64,000 bases of DNA from Rhodococcus sp. HNM0563 (lineage in GTDB: Bacteria; Actinomycetota; Actinomycetes; Mycobacteriales; Mycobacteriaceae): NCBI RefSeq assembly GCF_012726195.1, contig NZ_JAASAF010000010.1, positions 62,001 through 126,000 of the forward strand, given 5' to 3'. The notes below the pieces were generated by a model that saw only the letters and a program-made list of their open reading frames with translations, did not search any database and was not told the DNA's origin. This document shows positions 9,240 to 38,813 of this stretch, in pieces; positions within the stretch are counted from its first letter, which is position 1; every line of letters begins with the position of its first letter. The position numbers were made by a program, and so were the translations under genes.

Positions 9240-11518
9240 CGGCGGGTTCCGTCTGCCGGTGACGCCACGTCGACGGTGCCGGCTCCGTCGGCGTGAGCGG
9301 CTCCGCCGGTGCCCCCCGCGTCGGGGTCGGCGAGGCAGCGGCGCATCGCGACGGCCTTGACCAGGGTTTCTTCGAGTTCGTCGTCGGGGTCGGAGAGCGC
9401 GACGATCGCGCCGCCGATCCCGAAGCTGACCTGATGGTCGGTGGCGACCATCGTGCGGATGACGATGGACAGATCCACCGTGCCGGTCAGCGACAGGTAT
9501 CCGAGTGCCCCGGAGTAGACGCCGCGGGGCCCGTCCTCGAGTTTGTCGATGATCTCCATCGTGCGCAGTTTCGGTGCGCCGGTCATCGAGCCGCCCGGGA
9601 ATGCGGCCCGCACACAGTCCACCGCCGTCTTGTCGGGGCGTAGGGTTCCTCGGACAGTGGACACCAATTGGTGTACTGCGGAATAGGTTTCGACGTCGAA
9701 GAGCTCGGGGACGTGCACCGATCCGGGAATGCACACCCGGGAAAGATCGTTGCGTACCAGATCGACGATCATCAAATTCTCGGAGCGGTCCTTCTCACAG
9801 GTGCGCAGATGCTCGCGTAGGAGGTCGTCCTGCGCGGCGGTGGCGCCGCGCGGCCGGGTGCCCTTGATCGGCTTGGACTCGACGACGCGGTCCGACCCGA
9901 TCCGCAGGAACCGTTCCGGGGAGGCGCTGAGCACAGCCAGGCCCGGAAAGCGCAGCAACGCACTGTACGGGGTGGGACTGATGCTGCGCAGGACCCGGTA
10001 GGTGCGGAGCGGATCGATGTGCCGATCGACGGTCGCGGTGTTGGTCAGGCACACCTCGTACGTTTCGCCGCTGCGGATCTCGGCGAGGCACTGGCCGATC
10101 AGGTCGAGATACCGCTGCGGGTCGTGCCGCACCCGGATCTTCTCGTCGCGATCGGCGCGCACCAGCAGCGGCGGCGGGGCGGGCGGCACCGAGTCGGACA
10201 GGGTGGCCAGTACCGCGGCGGTCTCGTCGAACCACGCCGCGGTGGCGGTCTCGCCCACCTGCTCGCTGAGCGCGAGCAGGTGGCAGCGCCCGGCCTCGTG
10301 GTCGAGGACGACGGCCCGGTCGGCGAACACCATCGCGGCGTCGGCGACGGGGGAGGTGTGCACGAGTTGACCGCCGGCGTCGGCTTTGAGTTCGTAGCCG
10401 AGATATCCCACGTAGCCGAGTCCGAACGCGCAGGGCAGATCGGTGCGGGCCTCGACGCGCCGTTCGGTGAGGCGACGGTCGAGATGGTCGAAGAAGGTGC
10501 GGTGATACGAGGCGCTGCTGCCGTCCGAACGGTGTTCGCGCACCAGGGTTTCCGCGACACTGTAGGTGACGAACTCGGCGCGGGGCCCGGAAGCGTCGCC
10601 CATGACCGTGAATCGGGACTCCGGTTCGAGTGCGTCACTGCCCTCGAGGAGGAAGCTGTGCGGGCCCGCGGCGAACAACGCCTCGTACACCGCGTGCGGT
10701 GCGGGGTGACAGTCGAGGGTGCGGCTCTCGAGCACGAATCGTGCGGCGGCCGGCGCCGGGGCGGGCGCGGCGACCCCGTTGCGGGTGGTGCGTGCCCGGG
10801 TCGTGGTGACGGCCCGGAAATTGTCGAGCAGTTCGAATCCGTAGTCGGTGCCGATCGACTCGGGGTGGAACTGCACGCCGAACAGAGGCCGGTGGCGATG
10901 CGCGACGGCCATGAGCAATCCGTCGCGGGTGCGGGCGAGGACCTCGAACTCGTCGGGGACGTCCTCGACGATCAGCGAGTGGTACCGCACGGCGGTCAAT
11001 GGCGACGGGATCCCGGCGAACAGTCCGGTCCCGTTGTGCAGGATGTCGCTGGCGCGACCGTGCACCGGCTCGGGGGCGCGGACCACGGCGCTGCCGAACA
11101 GGTGGCACAACCCCTGATGGCCGAGGCACACCCCGAGCACCGGGACGTGCAGTTCGGTCAGCGCGCGGGCGCTGATCCCGAAATCGCGCTCGCGGTCCGG
11201 GCGGCCGGGGCCGGGGGAGATGACGACGTTGTCGAAGTCGAGGGTGAGGACGTCGTCCCAGGAGGTGTCGTTGGTGACCACGAGCGGGGCGATGCCGTTG
11301 ACGCGGGTCAGCAGGCTGTAGAGGTTGTAGGTGAACGAGTCGTAGTTGTCCACGAGCAGGGTGCGGACCGGCGGTGCGGACCGGCCGGGCTGCGGTGACC
11401 CAGCGTGCGACGAGGACCCAGCGTGCGACGAGGACCCGGCGTGCCACGAGGACCCAGGGTGCCACGAGGACCCAGGGTGGGACGATCTGGGGTCGGAGGG
11501 GGACGCAGCCGCTGCCAT
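9236..11518 (-). CDS. papA: Fused aminodeoxychorismate synthase (PabA-PabB; PapA/CmlB type)
   Basis: About 760 aa. Residues from about 52 to 240 are a class I glutamine amidotransferase (LLVDNYDSFTYNLYSLL; Cys nucleophile in VLGVCLGHQG; His and Glu in FHPESIGTD). From about 260 to 740 is a chorismate-binding domain. The sequence PIKGTRPRG carries the Lys that marks aminodeoxychorismate synthases, where anthranilate synthases have PIAGT. The enzyme converts chorismate plus glutamine-derived ammonia to 4-amino-4-deoxychorismate. The single-chain AB fusion is typical of secondary-metabolite PapA/CmlB proteins. Start ATG 11518 follows GGAG and lies 7 bp after the mutase stop. The first ~50 residues are a repetitive Gly/Ser/His linker from an 18-bp tandem repeat, so a start nearer VRTLLVDNYDSF is possible. 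Confidence 0.87.
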   Translation of the reverse strand: MAAAASPSDPRSSHPGSSWHPGSSWHAGSSSHAGSSSHAGSPQPGRSAPPVRTLLVDNYDSFTYNLYSLLTRVNGIAPLVVTNDTSWDDVLTLDFDNVVISPGPGRPDRERDFGISARALTELHVPVLGVCLGHQGLCHLFGSAVVRAPEPVHGRASDILHNGTGLFAGIPSPLTAVRYHSLIVEDVPDEFEVLARTRDGLLMAVAHRHRPLFGVQFHPESIGTDYGFELLDNFRAVTTTRARTTRNGVAAPAPAPAAARFVLESRTLDCHPAPHAVYEALFAAGPHSFLLEGSDALEPESRFTVMGDASGPRAEFVTYSVAETLVREHRSDGSSASYHRTFFDHLDRRLTERRVEARTDLPCAFGLGYVGYLGYELKADAGGQLVHTSPVADAAMVFADRAVVLDHEAGRCHLLALSEQVGETATAAWFDETAAVLATLSDSVPPAPPPLLVRADRDEKIRVRHDPQRYLDLIGQCLAEIRSGETYEVCLTNTATVDRHIDPLRTYRVLRSISPTPYSALLRFPGLAVLSASPERFLRIGSDRVVESKPIKGTRPRGATAAQDDLLREHLRTCEKDRSENLMIVDLVRNDLSRVCIPGSVHVPELFDVETYSAVHQLVSTVRGTLRPDKTAVDCVRAAFPGGSMTGAPKLRTMEIIDKLEDGPRGVYSGALGYLSLTGTVDLSIVIRTMVATDHQVSFGIGGAIVALSDPDDELEETLVKAVAMRRCLADPDAGGTGGAAHADGAGTVDVASPADGTRR
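11401..11486. repeat. 18-bp tandem repeat (four full copies plus a partial) inside the papA 5' end
   Basis: Copies begin at 11401, 11419, 11437 and 11455 with a partial one at 11473. The unit is close to cagcgtgcgacgaggacc. The period is a multiple of three and encodes six-residue Gly-Ser-Ser-(Trp/Ser)-His-(Ala/Pro) units at the N-terminus of the papA product. Copy number could vary between strains without changing frame. Confidence 0.9.
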
Positions 11519-11525
11519 GATCCGC

Positions 11526-11888
11526 TCAGCTCCGGCGCTCGGCGGGCGCGGCGACGCTCGGATCGCCCCCGGTGGTGGCATCGCCGTCGGCGACGATGAG
11601 GTCCTCGACCCGGCACGCCTCCCCGATCAGCAGGTCGTAGAGTTCGCGCACGAACTCGGCGGACAGCCCGTGACGTTCGGCATAGTCGCGGGCACGGCGC
11701 TGCACGAGTTGCATGCGGCCGGGTTGCAGCACCGCGATGTCGTGCTGTTGTTTCAGCTCGGCGACGCGCGTGCACAGCGCCAGCCGGTCCCGGACGTCGT
11801 CGAGAAGTGCGCGGTCGACGCGATCGAGCTCGACGCGCAACGCTTCGAGCGCGGTCTCGGGATCGGTGACGGTGTTGTTGTCGTTCAC
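11526..11888 (-). CDS. papB: Type II chorismate mutase (PapB/CmlD-type aminodeoxychorismate mutase)
   Basis: 120-aa all-helical chorismate mutase of the AroQ fold. The first helix carries ALRVELDRVDRALLDDVRDR and the next block VAELKQQHDIAVLQPGR holds the family's Lys and Arg. The C-terminal tail is low-complexity. As first gene of an operon with a PabAB fusion and a PapC-like dehydrogenase, it most likely rearranges 4-amino-4-deoxychorismate to 4-amino-4-deoxyprephenate, as PapB and CmlD do. Start is GTG 11888 behind a G-rich Shine-Dalgarno. A primary-metabolism chorismate mutase cannot be excluded on sequence alone. Confidence 0.8.
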   Translation of the reverse strand: MNDNNTVTDPETALEALRVELDRVDRALLDDVRDRLALCTRVAELKQQHDIAVLQPGRMQLVQRRARDYAERHGLSAEFVRELYDLLIGEACRVEDLIVADGDATTGGDPSVAAPAERRS

Positions 11889-12083
11889 GTGTATTCACCC
11901 CCCGGGTGCTGCCCGACCGATCATCGTCGAAATATCGGTGCGTGGTGTGAAGGTGGTGCCGCCGACTGTTCTCGTCCGGCGGGTTCGCCCATAATTGCAC
12001 GCCGATCCGCACGGTTGCCCGGCATTTGATCTTTTTGTGGCGTGTCTGCGACCTGACTCCGGGTGGGTCCTGCAGAAAAGGAA

Positions 12084-12117
12084 ATGCCGTTGCGGGAAAC
12101 AATTCCCGCAACGGCAT
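12084..12117 (-). terminator. Rho-independent terminator of rbpA
   Basis: A perfect 15-bp stem (12084-12098 paired with 12103-12117) closes a 4-nt loop. Read on the minus strand it is followed by a T-rich run (TTCCTTTTC). It sits 45 bp after the rbpA stop, separating rbpA from the downstream papB operon on the same strand. Confidence 0.88.
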
Positions 12118-12161
12118 CGCCGATTACGCCTGCCCGGGGTGAGGGCCACCCGTCGGGTCGC

Positions 12162-12497
12162 TCAGCCGCGCCTCTTGCTCTTGATCAGGTCGAGTCGCTC
12201 CTTGAGCAGTTCCTCGAGGTCCTCGACCGAGCGACGCTCGAGCAGCATGTCCCAGTGGGTGCGCGGCGGCTTGGTCTTCTTCGGCTCGGGTGCCGCACCC
12301 TCGATGAGGGTGCCTTCGAGACCGTTCTTGCACATCCAGGTGCCGGGGATTTCGGCTTCGTCGGCGAACGGCACGTCGAACTCTTCGCCGTTGTCGCAGC
12401 GATAGCGTGCCATCCGACGCGGCGCGAGATCGTGGTCACGGTCGGTTTCGTAACTCACCGCCCCGAGTCGGCTGCCTCGCAGTACACGATCTGCCAT
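12162..12497 (-). CDS. rbpA: RNA polymerase-binding protein RbpA
   Basis: 111-aa RbpA, the actinobacterial protein that binds RNA polymerase and group-1/2 sigma factors and helps open promoters. It begins MADRVLRGSRLGAVSYETDR. The zinc-ribbon-like core RYRCDNGEEF ... WMCKNG holds the cysteines, and the sigma-interacting C-terminal helix is RTHWDMLLERRSVEDLEELL. Start ATG 12497 was chosen because all upstream in-frame sequence is unlike RbpA. The gene is divergent from a small zinc-finger gene across 182 bp and has its own terminator. It marks the window as actinobacterial. Confidence 0.97.
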   Translation of the reverse strand: MADRVLRGSRLGAVSYETDRDHDLAPRRMARYRCDNGEEFDVPFADEAEIPGTWMCKNGLEGTLIEGAAPEPKKTKPPRTHWDMLLERRSVEDLEELLKERLDLIKSKRRG

Positions 12498-12679
12498 GGT
12501 GGTGTCCTCTCTCGTATTGCTCCGCCCGGTGGGGCCCGGCACTGACGCGGCGTGTGCCGGACGGTACCCACGTCCACACCATGTCAACGTCGGCGGGGCC
12601 GAATCCGTTCCCGAACCGGGGACACGGCCGATCAGCCAGTTTACCGGCACCGGTTCTGCGCTCGGTAACGTGTCACCCT

Positions 12680-13012
12680 ATGTCCGGACCCGAGCGCAGA
12701 CCAGCGAGCTGTCTGTGGTGCGGGCGACCGGTACCCGAGATCGGGACGGGTCGCCGCCGTCACTATTGCCGCCGGTCCTGCCGACAGCGCGCCTACGAGC
12801 AGCGGGTCACCGCGGCGAGCTCGGGTCTGGCCGCCGATGCCGTCGTGCTCTCGGCGGCCGAGGCCGAGGCCCTGACCGATCGGGCGTTCGAGGTGCGGTG
12901 TGCCGCCGAGGACGTGGCGACCGCCGTCGACGAAGGTGCCGATCAGGGTGAACTACGTCGGTTGTGCGCCGAACTGGTGGAGTTGGCGCGGGCGGCCGAG
13001 CGGCTGCGCTGA
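12680..13012 (+). CDS. Small zinc-finger protein (Rv2049c-position homologue)
   Basis: 110-aa conserved actinobacterial protein. Residues about 10-35 hold a treble-clef-like Cys set, CLWCGRP ... RRHYCRRSCRQRAYEQR, typical of small nucleic-acid-binding zinc proteins. The C-terminal two thirds are acidic, Ala-rich and helical. Start ATG 12680 opens MSGPERRPAS. It sits next to rbpA as the small Rv2049c gene does in M. tuberculosis. The function is unknown. Confidence 0.75.
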   Translation: MSGPERRPASCLWCGRPVPEIGTGRRRHYCRRSCRQRAYEQRVTAASSGLAADAVVLSAAEAEALTDRAFEVRCAAEDVATAVDEGADQGELRRLCAELVELARAAERLR

Positions 13013-13036
13013 ACATCCGGCGGCCGCCCGCTGCAC

Positions 13037-13639
13037 TCACACGAAGAATCCGCCCATGGTGTAGATGACCTGGCAGAACGCGCCGTTGACATACTGGACC
13101 GACCCGAACAGGGCAGCCATGACGGGGCCGGGTCCCGGCGCGATGGTGGTGGACAGCTGCGGAACCCCACCGATCCGGTCGTCGAGCGTGGCGACACCGG
13201 CCCGGAAGTTCTCCATGTTCATCCACACGAATTTCAGGTCGGCGTCGGCGGGCTGCACGGGGATGGTCGGCTGCACGAACACCTTCATCTCCCCGAATCC
13301 GATATCCGGATCGGCGTGCGGGCCCGGATGCGCCCACCCGGAGGTCATCGCGAAGGGAGTGAACCCGCCACCGCAGCCCGGCCCGACCGACGGCGCGGGC
13401 GACATGAACGGCTGCGGAATGTTTCGGGGCGGAGGTTCGAGGATCGTCGGGGTGCGGGCGGCGTCGACCAGCCGGTCGAGAGCACCGACCACGTCCGGCG
13501 AACCGGCGAGCTGCGCGCGCAACTGGTCGACGGGCATTCCGGCGGGCGCCGGATCGGCGGCCGCGTGTGTGGGGGCCGTGACGGCTATCGCTGCGGCGAA
13601 CAGGACACCGAGTGAGCGGGCGAATTGGCGACGCGACAT
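13037..13639 (-). CDS. Secreted protein of unknown function
   Basis: 200 aa with a clear export signal: MSRRQFARSLGVLFAAAIAV followed by an Ala-rich cleavage region (THAAADPAP). The mature part is Pro/Gly-rich and ends in a hydrophobic block with a single Cys (AFCQVIYTMGGFFV); another Cys lies in GPGCGGGF, so a disulfide is possible. I do not recognise a domain; similar short exported proteins are common in Rhodococcus and Mycobacterium. It is divergent from the giant NRPS gene across about 450 bp, with nothing to tie it to that pathway. Confidence 0.7.
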   Translation of the reverse strand: MSRRQFARSLGVLFAAAIAVTAPTHAAADPAPAGMPVDQLRAQLAGSPDVVGALDRLVDAARTPTILEPPPRNIPQPFMSPAPSVGPGCGGGFTPFAMTSGWAHPGPHADPDIGFGEMKVFVQPTIPVQPADADLKFVWMNMENFRAGVATLDDRIGGVPQLSTTIAPGPGPVMAALFGSVQYVNGAFCQVIYTMGGFFV

Positions 13640-14092
13640 CGGATGCTCCTTCGTGGGTCTGAGAGTGGTGCGTCAGACGGGAACAATCGTGGGGTACTGC
13701 GAATCGTGGGACAGATGTGATCCGAGTTTCGACAATAGGCACCGAGAGTGGGTTTCGTGCGGTTTCCGAATTTGCCGCCGCAAATCGGACATTTCGCAAT
13801 CGAATATCGAACGGTGATCGAATCGCGATGAAAAAGTAATGATTCTCGCGGGCAGATGGTGCGCGGCTGGTATCCGCTTCGATCCGAATTACCGATTGGT
13901 ATCGCATTCCTTCCCCGACTCCTTTCTGCGGCGCGAAACCGCACCGGGACGCAACGGATGTGGTCTAGCTTGGGGAGTGCTTCCGATCACTCGGAAGCAA
14001 ATGCACGACCGGAAAAAGTGGGGCAGCTATCGAGCCACCATGACGCGATGTCGGGGCGCGCCGGTTTCGGCCACATCGCTTCTCGGAGGGGA
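13640..14092. other. Divergent intergenic region upstream of the NRPS
   Basis: About 450 bp between the secreted-protein gene and the NRPS start. It is more AT-rich than its surroundings (tracts such as gaaaaagtaatg near 13830) and should hold both promoters. The open frame of the NRPS extends back to 13856, but that part looks non-coding and includes the palindrome annotated separately. No small gene was recognised. Confidence 0.6.
13978..13999. promoter_or_regulatory. Perfect palindrome upstream of the NRPS gene
   Basis: tgcttccga-tcac-tcggaagca: 9-bp arms with a 4-nt centre, ending 93 bp before the chosen NRPS start codon, just after the AT-rich tggtctagctt. It could be an operator for a TetR-type repressor (one is encoded at the other end of the NRPS) or an mRNA leader hairpin. 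Confidence 0.55.
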
Positions 14093-36286
<22,194 letters not shown>

Positions 36287-36303
36287 GTGCGACGGTGTAG
36301 CGG

Positions 36304-37029
36304 CTAGACCCGGTCGATGAGGGACTGCACGGCGTCGAGGACCCGGTCGAGCCCGAACTTCCATGCACTCTGTGGGCTGTAGGACGTGTTCATCGCCTCC
36401 CCGGCGACCGCGCCCACCCGTCGGGCCAGGGGGAATTCGTCGCCGAGGTATGCGTCGAGGCGCTGGTGCCAGGCCGACCATGCCGCGGCCATGTCGACGG
36501 TGTGGGGTGCGGGTCGGTGGGCGTGCGCGGCGGCACGGGTGAAGTCGGCGACGAAGGTCAAGGAGGCGTCGCGGTCGAGATCGGTCAGCCCGGTGTGATC
36601 GAACGCGTGCAGGTCGTGGTCGTAGGCGGCGATTGTTCCCGGTCCCAGCGACGTCCGGGGGTCGGTGATGTCGAGTAGCCACCCGTGCGCGGTGTAGAGC
36701 GCGAGGTCGGTCTCGGCGACCTGTCGGACCCGTGCGCGCCAGCGTTCGCTCGCGTACGGGCTCCGCGGCCGGCCTGCGCGGGCGGCGTCGGCCATGAGCA
36801 CCAGCAGGTCGTCGCGGGATCCGACGTGGGTGTAGAGAGCCATCCCGGAGATGCCGAGGTCCGCGGCGAGTCGCCGCACTGTCACGGCGGGGAGGCCTTC
36901 GGCGTCGGCGAGGGTGATGGCGGACGACACCGCTTGTGCGGTAGTTACTTTCGATTGGGGTCCGCGGGTGCCGCCACGTGGCGCGTCGGGGTGATCACGC
37001 CACAGTAGGTCGATCAGGTCGCGGGCCAT
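36304..37029 (-). CDS. TetR family transcriptional regulator
   Basis: 241 aa. An N-terminal helix-turn-helix (about residues 30-75: ALADAEGLPAVTVRRLAADL then GISGMALYTHVGSRDDLL) is typical of TetR, followed by a helical ligand-binding domain. The gene is convergent with the NRPS (17 bp between stop codons) and divergent from a VOC-family gene, with an inverted repeat between the two. The usual inference is control of itself and the divergent VOC gene. A link to the NRPS is only positional. Confidence 0.88.
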   Translation of the reverse strand: MARDLIDLLWRDHPDAPRGGTRGPQSKVTTAQAVSSAITLADAEGLPAVTVRRLAADLGISGMALYTHVGSRDDLLVLMADAARAGRPRSPYASERWRARVRQVAETDLALYTAHGWLLDITDPRTSLGPGTIAAYDHDLHAFDHTGLTDLDRDASLTFVADFTRAAAHAHRPAPHTVDMAAAWSAWHQRLDAYLGDEFPLARRVGAVAGEAMNTSYSPQSAWKFGLDRVLDAVQSLIDRV

Positions 37030-37072
37030 CGGGTCTCTCCTGGAAGTCGGGGTGCATCCTCCGCGATAACTC

Positions 37073-37092
37073 TATACACTGAATAATGTATA
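37073..37092. promoter_or_regulatory. Candidate TetR operator
   Basis: TATACA-N8-TGTATA, a perfect 6-bp inverted repeat in AT-rich DNA between the divergent TetR and VOC genes, overlapping where both promoters should lie. Position and symmetry suit autoregulation by the adjacent TetR protein. Confidence 0.6.
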
Positions 37093-37129
37093 CGTTGCAT
37101 AAGGTTTATCCCACTCCCTGGAGGACACC

Positions 37130-37507
37130 ATCCACATCACCGGAACAGCCCTGTCGCTCAACGTCGCCGACACCGCCGCCTCCGCCGACTTCGCGAAGGC
37201 ACACTTCGGATTCACCGAGGCCATGTCCGACGACGGCTTCGTCTCCCTCACGCACCCGAGTGCGGGGCTGAACATCGTCTTCCTGCGCACCGGGTTGAGC
37301 ACCTTCAAGCCCGCCTCCATCGCAGGACCCGCCGGTCGAGGCATGTTGATCGCGTTCGTCGTCGACGATCTCGACGCCGAATACGCCCGCATCGCCGCGG
37401 CGGGCGCCACGGTGATCACCGCGCCGGAAACTGAGCCGTGGGGGGAGCGTTACTGCCAGTTCGCCGATCCCAACGGCATCGTGTGGCAACTCGTGCAGTG
37501 GGTCTGA
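37130..37507 (+). CDS. VOC family (glyoxalase/bleomycin-resistance fold) protein with non-canonical start
   Basis: About 125 aa. The N-terminal strand ALSLNVADTAASADFAKAHF and the second half, MLIAFVVDDLDAEYARIAAA and QFADPNGIVWQLVQW, form the paired betaalphabetabetabeta modules of VOC proteins. These include glyoxalases, dioxygenases and drug-sequestering proteins; the substrate is unknown. A good Shine-Dalgarno (GGAGGA at 37120-37125) is followed after 4 nt by ATC, not ATG. No ATG, GTG or TTG lies in frame between the upstream stop (37100) and ATG 37223. Starting at 37223 would delete the first strand and helix. So translation uses ATC, or the start codon has been lost by mutation or a base error. 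Confidence 0.75.
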   Translation: MHITGTALSLNVADTAASADFAKAHFGFTEAMSDDGFVSLTHPSAGLNIVFLRTGLSTFKPASIAGPAGRGMLIAFVVDDLDAEYARIAAAGATVITAPETEPWGERYCQFADPNGIVWQLVQWV

Positions 37508-37524
37508 CATGGCCTAGGTTATGG

Positions 37525-37563
37525 ATCCAACGCATATTCATGCATGTCAAATATGCGTTGGAT
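37525..37563. repeat. 14-bp perfect inverted repeat downstream of the VOC gene
   Basis: atccaacgcatatt and its exact complement enclose an 11-nt spacer (37539-37549). It begins 17 bp after the VOC stop and could be a bidirectional terminator, although no T-run follows, or an operator. The next ~150 bp before cmtR read like a fragment of coding sequence in one frame (SAIDAKAGTYVTDLVSEGLF) but have no recognisable start. Confidence 0.6.
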
Positions 37564-37713
37564 TCATGTCGTGTGGGGCCGTGGATTCAAAGCGCCATCG
37601 ACGCCAAGGCCGGCACCTACGTCACCGACCTGGTGTCCGAAGGATTGTTCGAGGCCATCGACACGCTTTCCGCGCGTCCCCCCAGCCCGTTCGCAATAGT
37701 TCAGGATTCCATG

Positions 37714-37733
37714 AATACATCCGAATCTGTATT
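37714..37733. promoter_or_regulatory. Candidate ArsR/CmtR operator
   Basis: AATACA-N8-TGTATT, a perfect 6-bp inverted repeat whose right arm ends 9 bp before the GTG start of cmtR. AT-rich imperfect dyads just upstream of the regulator gene are the usual sites for ArsR/SmtB-family metal sensors. Confidence 0.55.
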
Positions 37734-37742
37734 GTATGTGTT

Positions 37743-38072
37743 GTGGAGACCTTGTTGCACCGTGACGCGCTTGCCCGCTTCGGGCACGCGTTGTCGGATC
37801 CGACCCGCACCCAGATCCTGCTGAGCCTGCGCACCGGTCCGGCCTATCCCTCCGCTCTGGCAGAGGCGATCGGGGTGTCGCGCCAGATCCTGTCCAATCA
37901 CCTGTCCTGCCTGCGTGGGTGTGGATTGGTCGTGGCCGTCCCGGAAGGTCGGCGCGTCCGTTACGAACTCGCCGACCGCCGTATCGGGCACGCTCTGGAT
38001 GACCTGCTCGGCTTGGTGCTGGCGGTCGACCCGGCCTGCTGCCCGACCGCCGACACCGAAGAGTGCTGCTGA
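37743..38072 (+). CDS. cmtR: CmtR-like ArsR family Cd(II)/Pb(II) sensor
   Basis: 109-aa winged-helix repressor of the ArsR/SmtB family. It closely follows mycobacterial CmtR: ALARFGHALSDPTRTQILL, then the recognition region SNHLSCLRGCGLVVAVPEGR, where the two Cys of CLRGC match the CmtR metal ligands. A further Cys pair in DPACC near the C-terminus stands where CmtR has its third ligand. Such sensors leave DNA when Cd or Pb binds. Start GTG 37743 is just after the candidate operator. The stop overlaps the transporter ATG (TGATG), so the two form a metal-resistance operon. Confidence 0.85.
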   Translation: METLLHRDALARFGHALSDPTRTQILLSLRTGPAYPSALAEAIGVSRQILSNHLSCLRGCGLVVAVPEGRRVRYELADRRIGHALDDLLGLVLAVDPACCPTADTEECC

Positions 38073-38786
38073 TGTCCGCGCCATTGGAAATGCCGTCGCT
38101 GCACTCGGCCGTCACTCTGGCGGGCCCGTCGCCGGAACGCAAAGCGCTGCTGTCGCGGCGGATCCGCTGGTTCGTCGCCGCGACCATCACCTACAACGTC
38201 ATCGAGGCGATCATTGCGCTGACCGAGGGCGCGCGGGTGTCCTCGGTCAGCGCTGATCGGGTTCGGCCTGGACTCGGTGATCGAGGTGTCCTCCGCGGCG
38301 GCGGTCGCGTGGCAGTTCGCCGGGCGTGATCCGGAGCGGCGGGAGAAGGTCGCGTTGCGGATCATCGCGTTCTCCTTCTTCGCCCTCGCCGCCTACGTCA
38401 CCGTCGACTCGATTCGCGGTCTGCTCGGAGTCGAGGAAGCCCAGCATTCGCCGATCGGCATCACCTTGGCCGCGGTGAGTTTGGCAATAATGCCGGTGTT
38501 GTCATGGGTGCAGCGTCGCGCCGGACGTGAACTCGGCTCCGCCTCCGCGGTCGCCGATTCCAAGCAGACCTTGCTGTGCACCTACCTCTCGGCAGTGCTG
38601 CTGGTCGGGTTGCTGCTCAACAGCCTGTTCGGCTGGTCGTGGGCCGACCCGATCGCGGCCCTGGTCATCGCCGCGATCGCGGTCCGCGAAGGTATCAACG
38701 CCTGGCACGGGGATACCTGCTGTCCCTCACCGGCCACTTTCGGTGCCGACCGGTCCGACGCCCACGACTGTGACTGCTGCGACTGA
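38072..38786 (+). pseudogene. Cation diffusion facilitator (CDF) transporter, frameshifted
   Basis: The first part (from ATG 38072) reads MSAPLEMPSLHSAVTL, then a hydrophobic segment, RWFVAATITYNVIEAIIALT, up to ARVSSV. The rest, from ALIGFGLDSVIEVSSAAAVA through four more hydrophobic segments to a Cys/Asp-rich tail (DCDCCD), continues only in the +1 frame. One extra base near 38249 (TCGGTC-a-GCGCTG) explains it. The family exports Zn, Cd and similar ions with a conserved Asp in the helix motif DSVIE. The rest of the frame is clean, so this is a recent inactivation, a sequencing error or, less likely, programmed frameshifting. It lies between cmtR and DUF3703, a common actinobacterial trio. 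Confidence 0.82.
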
Positions 38787-38813
38787 ACCCCCTTCGACCG
38801 AAAGGCTTCGGTA

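Noticed and set aside
9236-11518. Anthranilate synthase (TrpEG) instead of aminodeoxychorismate synthase
   Set aside because: The active-site stretch reads PIKGT, the ADC-synthase form, not PIAGT.
13856-14092. Upstream extension of the NRPS by 79 codons
   Set aside because: The extra sequence contains the regulatory palindrome and lacks domain similarity; GGAGGGG immediately before 14093 marks the start.
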